A stretch of DNA of 64,000 nucleotides, from positions 9,908,989 to 9,972,988 of the forward strand of contig CAIIXF020000006.1 in NCBI GenBank assembly GCA_903813345.2, read 5' to 3'. This DNA comes from Owenia fusiformis (Eukaryota > Annelida > Polychaeta > Sabellida > Oweniidae). The notes below the pieces were generated by a model. It made no database searches. It was not told the DNA's origin and saw only the letters and a program-made list of their open reading frames with translations. Shown piece after piece: positions 21,038 to 31,600 of the stretch (its first letter is position 1; every line of letters begins with the position of its first letter). Both the position numbers and the translations under genes were made by a program.

Positions 21038-24000
21038 ATGGCAAAACCAGAATTTAACAAACATGAAGCCAATAAAATATGTAAGTTTCATAATATTACA
21101 ATCATGTTTTCAAAATAAACTTTTAAACCACTTTTTCAGATATAATTTTTGGTATCACTTTGTATTCATGATAAATCAATCAGGGTACAAAATCCAGGGA
21201 ACCTGAAGTCTGGATTGCATCTGTAGATCAAGTATGAGTATGATATGATGTGAGGAATCTTGTGTGTAGTATCTAAGAAATAGATGATCCCATCCGCTAA
21301 TAACACCCTTATTACAGTCTCATATTTGATTGAATATGGTCAATGTCAACTCATTCATTTTAATACTTTTGATTTTTCCTTTTTGGTAATTAATGATAAT
21401 GTATGGTTGTATCCTTTTACTTAGCATGATCATATAAATAAAAAATAAAAAATCACTGTTCATCTTAAATCACCAAACAGACATAGATTTTTAGATATTT
21501 TTATTAACTTAATTTCCTTTTTGTTGCTTAGGCAGAAATAGCAGAAGCGAGTAATGATGCACTCCTCGAAATGTTTACAATTAACAATGAATAGTGTTGT
21601 AACGATCCCGGGGTTCCTTTTTTGTATGATCGTATGATTCTGAGAAACCATTGTGTACTTTTTGATGAACAATGACTTGCGACCTAACTATATAAGTTAT
21701 GATGGTTCAAAAAAACGGACCCCTGAATTGCAAATTGGTACTAGCTTACAGCTTAGCTGTGGTGGCTAGCCCTTATGACTCAGTGGTAGAGCATCGGACT
21801 TTGAATCTGGGCTTTGTATAAAACACCTCTTACCTCATACCCACCTACCCACGTGCGTTGGACATAATACAGTCTTTGAAGGGTTCAATTTTAAAGATCT
21901 TAGTTTATTAAATCTTAGTTTATGATGAATTATAGATGCATTTGTAACGACCCTTGATAGCAAGTTGCTACTACAGCCCAGCTGGGCTCGATTCCCACTC
22001 GGGGCATCAAATTTAGCACACTTTCTTTCGATTTCTTTATCTGGCTTGTTGGACCTATGCTCGCGGTCGTTAGTTAGTTATTCCCCTGGGGCGCCCTCGG
22101 GTCATTACACATCACAATGCACCCATATGCCTTTATTTATGGATCTGTCATCCGTCTAGTCATAAAATAAAGCCGGAACTCTAGAAATGTTAATAATTAG
22201 AGCTATTTTGAGATTTAAAAATCTTTAAAATTAAACCCTTCAATGACTGTATTATGTCCCACGTAGGTGGGTAGGTGGGTATGAGGTTTTTAAAAGAAGC
22301 CTTGAATCAGAATGTCCAAGTTCGATTCCCGCATGTGTCTGTATTTGGCTTGTTACACTACAGATTCTCCGAGGCACCCTCAGATTGTTAGAGTAGTGTG
22401 CATGGAAAAAGTCAATACAAAAGTTACAATATCAAAAGCATTTGAAATATCTAAAAGCATCAACAAAAAACATAGCTAAATATTTCAGTTAACCTTGTGA
22501 TTATATTCCTCACTTCCTTGTCTCAGTAATAAAAAATCCAAAGTTAATGATACTACAAAATACTGCAAAATATTGAGCTGCCTGGGACCATAAAAATACA
22601 TCTGTGTGAGCAGTAGGATTTATGATAAATGGTGAACAATTCCAATGATTTACAGATGGAACAAGAGAAAAAAATATTCATTGTTTTGGGAACATTAATC
22701 AGATTTGCTTTTTATATATGATACATTTTATACCCAATATCACAAACCTCAGTCATGTATTGAATGATCTCTATTTATCACCATGTTTAAACTACCTGTA
22801 CTATCAAAATATTTAAAAACACAAAATATCTTTGTACAATATATATCTTTGAACACATTCTAGATGTGCTTGTGTTCATGTTATTACAGATGATCGAACA
22901 GATGAAAATTCATGTCAAATCTGCATCGACCAGGATCTAGAAGATGATGGGACCTGTACCGTATGTGCAGAAATTCTTAAAGAAAGTGTTACTATACAAG
23001 AGGATGCAAAAGAGGCATAGGCTGAGAACACACACTGACTGGTCTGACTTCACAATTTAAAGTTGCAGATGCATTGCACATAGACTGAATAACATTACAT
23101 TGATTACATAAGTTCAAATAGTTCAAATAATATTAACTCTAGTACCAAAGTGACAATGTACAGAAGGTCACATTGACTGATTGTGAAGCTTTGAACTTTG
23201 GACCACACAGACTAGGTTTACACTTTTTAGGGGAAGACCATACTGTATTTATAGATTGTAAATCCAAAACTAACTTAGTGTTTACAGAAAAACACAGGTA
23301 TCAAATCCACATTAACATACAAGAACACTTATGATTACAATTTTTGAATATGAGATACACAGTCACACATGCATACTGTAACGTTCTATAAAGTCGGTCA
23401 ATGTAGTTACATAAAGCTGTGTGTTTAGTAATATAATATATATTTAATTAAGATAAACATAAGGTATATATGATCATTATCTTGAAATGTTTACAACTCA
23501 AGAGTCTCTATTTAAGGTTTAATATCTTAATGGTACATATTTTACACTATCAAAATACCAGTGTCATATAAAATACTGGGTGGCACTATAACGTCACCAC
23601 ACTATGTTGATGGCATGTAGTCACTGCATGGCTCCCACTGCATGTACTGTGAGAGTCCCACTACGCTGAATAATACACATGCTGAATAACGGCGTTGTCT
23701 CACTTCACTGAATAATACACGTTGCTGAATAACGGCATTGTCTCAGATATATGTCTTCTAGGTCACACCAAGAATGTCACGATAACGTTGAGATCAAAAG
23801 CATGAACGCCACTCAATCAGTCTCTGTATAAGCACATAGGCAACAACACAACACATAAGCACCTCACAGGGCTGCTGGGTTCGGGCTGAATATATAAAAT
23901 ACAACCCCCAAAATAACACTGAGTTTCAACATTATAAATTGTACAAGTTATGTATCCAAAGAACCAGTATAAAACTTGGCCAACCATGATATTGGACGAT

Positions 24001-27000
24001 ACAAAAGTTTACAATATATTTACAAAACATTAATGTTTCCAGATGGTGAAGTAAAGTGAGAAATAAACCAAGTTTATTTCACAAAAATAATAAAATATCA
24101 CCACTTACTTTGTTTAGACCCTTTTCAAACTATGATCACCAGATGTTGAAATGATGTGGAACAACAGCTTTCAATAACATTTATACTTAGTGGAAATACC
24201 TGAGTTGAGTAATACGTTCAATACTTGACCAATCAGATAATATGTACAGTGAAATCAAAATTACAAATTACAATTATAACATGAGCTGTCCAGCATGTTG
24301 GACTCACTCCAAAATACAATAATACAATATGAATAACACAAGCTGTTCGATTGCAGTGACAATTATTGTTTCTTAAGGTTGATTATAACCTGAACAAACT
24401 GCAAAATAATGTGAAAGCAGGCCCAAATTATGACATAACTCCCCCCCATTTGAGAAAATATATGAAATTATTTTCTTCCAACCCACAAATATTTTGGGCC
24501 TGTAAAAAAACCCACAAGCCTATAATAGCCTACTTAAGCAATCGGCTACTACATTGTCCTTTCCCCTGATGGCTTCTATTTTGAAATTGAATGCTTGCAA
24601 ATAGAGTGACCATCTCAAGACTCTAGAATTCTCATGCTTGCACCGATTCAAATACACCAGAGGCTGATGATCTATCTGGAGAGTAAATTCTCTTCCATAT
24701 AAATACACCTGAAACTTCCTCACACCAAACACAAGGGCGAGACACTCTTTTTCGATTGTTGAATAACCCTTTTCCCTCTCTGAAAGCTTTTTGCTAGCGA
24801 AAGCGTTGGGGAACAAAACCCCGCCATGGAATTGTAACAGTGCTGCCCCCAAGCCCTTATTTGAAGCATCTGTTTGAAGCACAAATGTTTGTGTCAAGTC
24901 TGGTAATCTAAGAATGGGCAATTTGATGAACATTTGTTTCAAATCATGAAAGGATTTTTCTTGTTCCTCTCCCCATTTCACTAAATGTGAGCAACCCTTC
25001 TTGGTTAGATCTGAGATTGGAGCTGTGATAGCTGCATAGTGTGGGATATATTTCCTATAAAATCCAGACAATCCCATGAATGCTCTAACATCATATTTGA
25101 GTTATAATCACTATACTGTGAGGTCAACACTCTGATACTTATTAGATTTTACATTTTCCTTTTATTAATCTTGTGACTGATCTTGGGAAAATGCCAACTT
25201 ATAATCATGCTTTTAGGGCCTGATAGAACAATAAAAGGTAACTATCAATTTGAAGGCAAATATATCATATCTGATTCAGTGATAGAAAATAAGCATCAGA
25301 TTAGAAATATATCACCTGGCAGAAACATTATAGTCAGACAAATTGAGGAAAATCACTTGGGTGAAAAAAACAGATTGTAAAAGACAAGCCATGAACCAAA
25401 ACACCAGGGGTCATCAATAGGACAAAATGGCAAAAGCCGAATACCATAATTGCAAAATTAGTGAGTAATTATTAAAATCGATATTATAGTACCCCACACA
25501 CAATTTTGTCGCCCACTTTAATGTGTTGTAGAAAAAAATCCAATGAGTATTTTCTCATGAAATTTGGCATACATTAAATTGAAACAATTTGTGACACTCA
25601 AATTTTTTTGTTTGGGGTAATATGACTTCACCACAATTTGACATCGTTTTCTAAATTGCTACGTATTTACAGATTTGGCCTAAATTAAGCAAAATTTTGA
25701 AACAATTTGTAACAAATTGAATTACAAAAACAATTTGAATATTCTGGTCAATCCTATCCTATTTAACACCATTATAATCCACAGGTAAAAGCAAAACTGA
25801 ACCAAGCAGGAGTGACTGTTATAATGTTACATTGTTATGATGTTACCCCTGAAAGGTCACATGTTAAATCCATGTGAATCATTTCATGTTGTCCAACAAA
25901 AGGTAAGCGGTCAGTGGCCACCTGTGAGTCATTGGACGAATATGGCCTCCCTATCGTAGGCCAACGAAATTTTGAAGAGTGCAAGCTCACTGTTAATAAT
26001 GAACAAAATACAAGCAATTTCTTGAGATTATATGAGATGCGAGCTATTGAAAAAGATTTTTTAATCGAGTGAGAAAGTAGGAAATGGTGTCGTGGTAGGA
26101 TGGGATAGAAATCCACGCAGGGATGTCTTTAAGTGCACTGATAAACCTTTTTAGACTTAAAGCCAACAATTCATATGATACATGCACCTACCCTTGTATT
26201 GAAAGTATTAATAGGGGTCTTCACTCTTTAACAATAATAAAACCACACTTATAATATTCCTATTTAGGAGTTAAAACATCTCCAACACATAGTAACAATA
26301 TCTTAAGAGAACAGATAAACCATATGTTATGCAATAAAACTGTAATCAAAATGTAATCAAAATGATTTAAACTCTCTTTGAAACTGCAAAACTGGAAATT
26401 TTCGTCGAATTTTGTTAAAACATGAATATTTTAAAATTGCTTGTTTTTCGTCAATATTACTTTAATTTCCAAATAAAAAAATTTGAGTGTCACAAAATGT
26501 CTCAAGTTAAAGTATGCCGAATTTCATAAGCAAACTCTATTTGGATATTTTTCTACAATACATCAAAGTAGGCGACAAAATTGTGTGTGGGGTACTAGCA
26601 AGTTGCTTTGAAGCAAACCACACCATAGGCGAAATTGTATTCATGGTCAAATAGGGGATAATTTTTTAAAAGAGTTTACTTTTACATCTTTCTATATTCT
26701 GTATACAAATCATTAAAAATATCTAACTTCATTTTAATAGAATGGAAAAAGTATTTTTTAATGTTCATTGTTATATTATTTTTGATAAGTTTTATTTACT
26801 TGGTAGTTTGTATAATATTTATTTGAAAATCATACATTCTTATTTGTAAATTGTTTAAAGTATTGTTTGTAAATTGTTTTATTTGTAAATTCTATATTCT
26901 TATTTGAAATTTGAACTTTCATATTGGAAAATGTTTAGATTTAGGTTAGGAAGTTTGCCAAAATTCACTGTCAATATCTTGACATTGGAAGCTCACCAAT

Positions 27001-27671
27001 AAATTGACACTGGAAGCTTGCCAATATTTTAACATATCGCCTACCACTATTTTGTAGACAGATAATTGATACTGATTAAATACTATGCGACACACTTTCA
27101 CAGAAAGTTCATAAACTTTTTTTGAGATGTGTATAAATTGCAGCACATTTAAGGGGAATTCCCATTCAACATTCATAAACTTATACATGTAATACAACAG
27201 TTTTGTTACAATTGTCGGTGTAGTATTGGTGAACTGTAAAGACAGTGTTGCTGGATGATTAAATATACATGTACATTTGATATACACCCAGGTCATTTTG
27301 TCAGTAAATATTCATTTCCAAGACTATGATCAAGTAAGGCACTATTAGGTCACGATGTGATCGGAATTACTGTTTTTGGTACAGTATTATGCCATGTCTA
27401 TTCGAGTACAATGTAACTACAGCAATTCTCTGCTATATGATGTACTCTTATATCTTCAGATGTGCCCAATATAAAACAAAAGCTGCTAAAACAATGGAAG
27501 AAAATTCTAGAGGAGACCTTATGCCAGATATGCTTCAGTGAGAAGCGGACTGTTCTATTTACACCATGTGGACATGTCTACTGCTGCCATATATGTGCCA
27601 AAAAACTGACAAAATGTCCCATCTGCAGAACATTCAACATAGACATGGTTGTTATACAGAATCTGAGATAG
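21038..27671 (+). CDS. Putative small RING-finger gene with two alternative last exons
   Basis: A possible first exon at 21038-21080 (ATG GCA AAA, ending in phase 1 at a GTAAGT donor) joins in frame to either of two exons that both begin with AT after a good acceptor. Exon 22890-23020 gives about 57 aa in total, with CQIC and CTVC pairs and a TAG stop. Exon 27460-27671 gives about 84 aa, with a complete C3HC4 RING that starts at CQIC, continues through CGHVYCCHIC and ends at CPICR. The RING resembles the C-terminal RING of IAP-type E3 ubiquitin ligases. The RING exon itself is convincing; the first exon and the alternative-ending model are inference from phase. Other upstream exons may exist. 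Elements inserted between the two ends include a Gypsy fragment and a MITE. Confidence 0.4.
21761..22400 (+). mobile_element. tRNA-derived SINE, interrupted by another element
   Basis: Left part 21761-21807 reads like the 5' half of a tRNA with an A box (TGACTCAGTGGTAGAGCAT). The tRNA-like sequence resumes at about 22302 with CAAGTTCGATTCCCGC (B box) and a tail. Around the break the tRNA anticodon arm can be recognised as glutamine-like (GGACTTTGAATC). The tail word TTGGCTTGTTA also occurs inside the insertion (near 22042), so a second SINE-like piece is nested. Confidence 0.6.
21808..22301. mobile_element. 494-bp inverted-repeat insertion in the SINE
   Basis: It is flanked on both sides by TTGAATC (21801-21807 and 22302-22308), read as a 7-bp target duplication. 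The ends are imperfect inverted repeats about 90 bp long: left 21810-21905 with CTCATACCCACCTACCCAC, right 22205-22300 with its reverse complement. The core carries a tRNA-like B box (CTCGATTCCCACTCGGGG). Confidence 0.6.
22890..23020 (+). CDS. Exon with half-RING-like cysteine pairs
   Basis: Acceptor TTATTACAG and in-frame stop TAG 23018-23020. It encodes NSCQICIDQD and then GTCTVCAEIL, only two CxxC pairs, so it cannot form a normal RING alone. It is the same phase as the RING exon at 27460, so it could be an alternative terminal exon. Confidence 0.4.
23377..24435 (-). repeat. Probable 3' LTR, about 1.06 kb
   Basis: It has TG..CA ends and starts immediately after a polypurine tract on minus. 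Its end TGTAACGTTC (plus strand) resembles the LTR end TGTTACGTTCG of the young element at 58676. Inside, GCTGAATAACGGC(G/A)TTGTCTCA is present twice. The 5' LTR is missing, so the limits cannot be confirmed by comparison. Confidence 0.5.
24520..25101 (-). pseudogene. Gypsy reverse transcriptase thumb plus RNase H fragment
   Basis: The frame begins (upstream of the first Met) with DVRAFMGLSGFYRKYIPHYA, the RT thumb motif. It continues with the RNase H start FVLQTDASNKGLGAALLQ, the STIEKECLALVFGVRKFQVYL helix, the DHQPLVYL strand and the closing GKDNVVADCLSRL. There are no internal stops in 193 codons, but the RT palm with YxDD is missing, so it is a fragment. Confidence 0.85.
25489..26595. 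mobile_element. 1.1-kb MITE with 130-bp terminal inverted repeats
   Basis: Both ends begin GTACCCCACACACAATTTTG (the right end on minus), flanked by TA. The inverted match continues about 130 bp, including AATCCAA.AGAGT.TTTCTCATGAAATT-like blocks and TGACACTCAAATTTTTTT. The interior has no transposase frame. Confidence 0.8.
27460..27671 (+). CDS. C-terminal RING-finger exon
   Basis: Acceptor ATCTTCAG at 27452-27459; stop TGA 27669-27671. It encodes a short helix (KQKLLKQWKKILEE) followed by a C3HC4 RING with ligands C-x2-C, C-x-H, C-x2-C and C-x2-C, ending about 15 residues after the last cysteine. This arrangement is typical of IAP-family and similar E3 ligases, where the RING closes the protein and binds E2 enzymes. 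No BIR domain exon was found upstream in the window. Confidence 0.65.
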
Positions 27672-27814
27672 CACGATGTGTAAGAGACAATGAAATTGAA
27701 ACTTCATTATTTCCAACCATAACTGATAAAAATGCAATTAATTTATTACTTAGTTACTTGTAAATCCCATGGATTCTTTGTTTACAAACTTTAATATATC
27801 ACTACACAAACATA

Positions 27815-28220
27815 TACTGTACTCCCGGTTAATTTCGCAAATTTTAATTTAGCGAATTTTGAGAAAACACGATTTTGCGGCTATTAAATTTTGCAAATTG
27901 CACTAAGTACAACTACTATTATGTCATCTTGGTCAACAACAAACTGCACCTTAACCTTTATTAAATCGTAATTTTTGGGTTTATTTGATCTAATAAGCCA
28001 TTGTAACAGACATTGTTACTAAGTGTCCCGTTTATCGCCTCAAAACACTTGACAAACATTTTACAAAACATGAAATGCAATGGAGTCCCAGGTTATTAAA
28101 AATTTCACAAATCCCTGGGGATTTAATTGACAATTTCGTGAATATTAACTTTCGCTATTTTACCACAATCGCGAAAACCACAAAACTAAATTGCACACGA
28201 AAAATCCCAGGAGTACAGTA
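27815..28220. mobile_element. 406-bp MITE with TACTGTACTCC ends
   Basis: Left TACTGTACTCCCGG and right (minus) TACTGTACTCCTGGG. CATA occurs immediately outside both ends and may be a target duplication. Inside are repeated TTTCGC/GCGAAA words. A 130-codon frame starting within it at 28075 is repeat-derived. Confidence 0.7.
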
Positions 28221-28600
28221 CATAGTATTTTTATCAATAAAACTATTTATAGTAATTATGTTGGAGTTTAAAATGAAACAGGAAATTGAAACAGGCTGTC
28301 TAAGGTTAAGTAGTTATATGATAAATGACTTTAAGTGTAGGAACTTAAAAGGCAGCATGTCTGTGACACTGGGGAATAAGAGGCAGCATGTGACAGTACT
28401 TATCAATAAAAGAAAATATGAAGACGATATCAAGATGTTTGAAAAAATATTCCCTACTTGTCCATAAAATGTTGAGTGTATAATTTTTGGCATTCTGCCT
28501 ATCTAGGTGCTGGCACAGTGACAAATCCATCAATATCAATGTTAAATAATAAACTGTCCATTTGATTGCTTGATTGTTTGTTTCTTAGTTTTTTTGTTTC

Positions 28601-28687
28601 TTAGTTTATTTCTTCTTCCTGTTGTTGCATCTTGATGAGCTCCCAGTAAAGTCCTCTTTTCCTCTTTAGACTACCGTGAGTTCCCAT
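28601..28687 (-). CDS. ABCB8: ABCB8 last exon
   Basis: Acceptor TTTTCAG before 28687. It encodes [20 protein letters not shown] and a Gln/Glu-rich end with stop TAA 28603-28601, matching the short helical tail after the nucleotide-binding domain in ABCB8. Confidence 0.8.
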   Translation of the reverse strand: MGTHGSLKRKRGLYWELIKMQQQEEEIN

Positions 28688-31600
28688 CTGAAAATAAATT
28701 ATTATTTATATCATATAAAGTCATTTTTATTCTGAACGATGCTTTTATCTTTACTTACATGTACCAATACCAACCTGATGTCTCTATATAAAACTACATG
28801 TATGAGTGATATTTATGTAACGTAAAAGAAAATTCTCTGTATATACAACCCTCACATCTATGAATCCCCAACTATAAATAAATGAGCTTGATCTAGAAAT
28901 AAATACTTGATAGACATTAATAGGTTTTACTTAATTTTCATTGCCAAACTTGAAGTTAATATCAGAATGTCCTTTACGTAAATCATCAACCATTCAGTTA
29001 TTTGAGTGTTCTGAAAGATTTCAACAGTTTAATCTTGTCAGTAGCTTTTAAAGATTTACCTCTTTAATAGCCCCATGAGACACCACTGCAATGAGGTCAG
29101 CATTCTGAATTGTACTCAGTCTGTGAGCAATAACCAACACAGTTCTTCCTGAAATGTTAAATAGGAATTATAATAGATATACAGATATCATGAGACATCT
29201 ATGCAATGAGGCCAGCATTCTGAATTGTACTCGATCTGTCAGCAATAACCAACACAGTCCTTCCTGAAATGTTAAATTGGAATTATGATAGATAAACTAA
29301 CATCATGAGACACCACTGCAATGAGGTCAGCATTCTGAATTGTACTCAGTCTGTGAGCAATAACCAACACAGTCCTTCCTGAAATGTTAAATAGGAATTA
29401 TAATAGATAAACAAATATCATGAGACATCTATGCAATGAGGCCAGCATTCTGAATTGTACTCAATATGTGAGCAATAACCAACACAGTCCTTCCTGAAAT
29501 GTTAAATAGGAATTATAATAGATAAACAAATATCATGAGACATCTATGCAATCAGGTCAGCATTCTGAATTGTACTCAATCTGTGAGCAATAACCAACAC
29601 GGTCCTTCCTGAAATGTAAATAGGAATTATAATAAATATACAAATATCATGAGACATCTATGCAATGAGGCCAGCATTCTGAATTGTACTCAATCTGTGA
29701 GCAATAACCAACACAGTCCTTCCTGAAATGTTAAATAGGAATTATAATATATATACAAATATCATGAGACACCACTGCAATGAGGTCAGCATTCTGAATT
29801 GTACTCAGTCTGTGAGCGATAACCAACACAGTCCTTCCTGAAAGTTAAATAGGAATTAAAATAGACATACAGATATCATGAGACACCCTTGCAATGAGGT
29901 AAGCATTCTGAATTGTACTCAGTCTGTGAGCAATAACCAACACAGTCCTTCCTGAAAGTTAAATAGGAATTATAATAGATATACAAATATCATGAGACAC
30001 CACTGCAATGAGGTCAGCATTCTGAATTGTACTCAATCTGTGAGCAATAACCAACACAGTCCTTCCTGAAATGTTAAATAGGAATTATAATAGATAGACA
30101 TATATCATGAGACACCCATGCAATGAGGTCAGCATTCTGAATTGTACTCAATCTGTGAGCAATAACCAACACAGTCCTTCCTGAAATATTAAATAGGAAT
30201 TAAAATAGATATACAAATATCATGAGACACCATGCAATGAGGCCAGCATTCTGAATTGTACTCAGTCTGTGAGGAATAACTGAAACAAGGCATTAATATG
30301 ACAAAATGTCACCACCTGCAAATGGTTACCAAAGTGTAACAACTGTTACAGATGAAGGTCAAATCTCAAATCTTAAGTCAGATTTGAACTTCTGAGAAAG
30401 TGTAGGTGATTTTGAAAACATTTTGACCTTCAAAATGTGGCCATGGTAACAGATATTGGTAGAAATGTGTTGGAAATCATAACATATTTATATAACAGTA
30501 AAAATTTGAATTCAGTACTCGTTAAGTTAATTGTAAGAATTTGTTGGATGCTGTTACAGATGCCATATTTACTATAACAATATGTCACCACTTCTGGTGG
30601 TGACATAACAATAAATTGGAATAATAATAGATATGCAGGCATCATGAGACACCATTTGAATCAGCCCACCATTATTCACACATGTATGGTAGTTTGTGAG
30701 AAGTAATTAACATGCAGTCCTTCCTGAAACATGCCTGGATTTTTACAAGGATGTAATCCTTAACAATTAACCTATCTACATTTATGTATACATGAAAGAG
30801 TTGTCTGGGGAGCGACATTTACTTTGTCTGAATTATTCAATTGAAATTTTGTTCATATTTACATGTATACTTGAAATGCTCCAAAACTCTGATTCATAAC
30901 TGCACTAATATACCTACCTTTAGTGGCATTATCCAGGGCTTCTTGTACAATTCTTTCTGACTCTGCATCCAAGGCACTATAACAAAATAAGATATCAGCG
31001 ATGTAAGCAAATATAATGGAAGTAAATTAAAATCTGTCTGAGTGAAACACCTTTGATACCTCCAAAAAGTTGGTCTTTTTCAAAAGGTGTTCCACTTTAC
31101 AAGTTTCACTGTACTGCATAATCCATTCCTAAAGTTTTATGCCAAAACATGATTCAAATTCTGTTTCAAAATTATAAGATTACCTGGTGGCTTCATCCAG
31201 AATCAATATGGTTGGATTCTTAATGAGTGCCCTGGCAATAGCGATTCTCTGTTTCTGTCCCCCTGAGACTGTCACTCCCCTCTCCCCCAGGACTGTCTTG
31301 TATCCCTCGGGGAATCTTTCAATGAATGTATGTGCATTGGCTTGCTTGGCAGCCTCGAAAACTTCACTGTCTGTAGCGTCTGGTCTCCCATAGCGGATGT
31401 TCTCTAGTACACTTGTAGCAAATAGGACTGGCTCCTGAAGTCCAAATGATAAACATATAGCTAAAATCATTTAAATCTTTAAAGCCAGCTTCGAGGCTTT
31501 CACTTTCAACATGGAATATCCTTGTGGGCCTCGCAACATTTTAGCTATTTGCCACTGATACAATATTTTCAACAATGAAGAGAAAAAATTAATAAATTGA

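Larger units (their letters stand above)
23377..25101 (-). mobile_element. 5'-truncated Ty3/Gypsy element: RT-RNase H end, PPT and 3' LTR
   Basis: Read on the minus strand, an RT/RNase H frame (25101 to 24520) ends in a stop. It is followed about 70 bp later by a purine tract (AAATGGGGGGGAG, about 24439-24451) and then a probable LTR, 24435 to 23377, starting TGTCATAATT and ending GAACGTTACA. Gag, protease and integrase are absent, and similarity stops abruptly near 25101. RNase H directly before PPT and LTR means integrase does not come last, the domain order of Gmr1-like Gypsy elements. Confidence 0.65.

Noticed and set aside
21761-21830. Functional tRNA gene
   Set aside because: Only the 5' half is contiguous, the acceptor stem does not close, and the B box is displaced by an insertion; it is a SINE head.
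28075-28467. 130-codon frame
   Set aside because: Its first third lies in the terminal repeat of the MITE at 27815-28220; no homology or splice support.
29060-30290. Regularly spaced repeats resembling an array of RNA genes
   Set aside because: The unit translates in frame as the ABCB8 H-loop exon and has a splice acceptor, so it is exon-derived.
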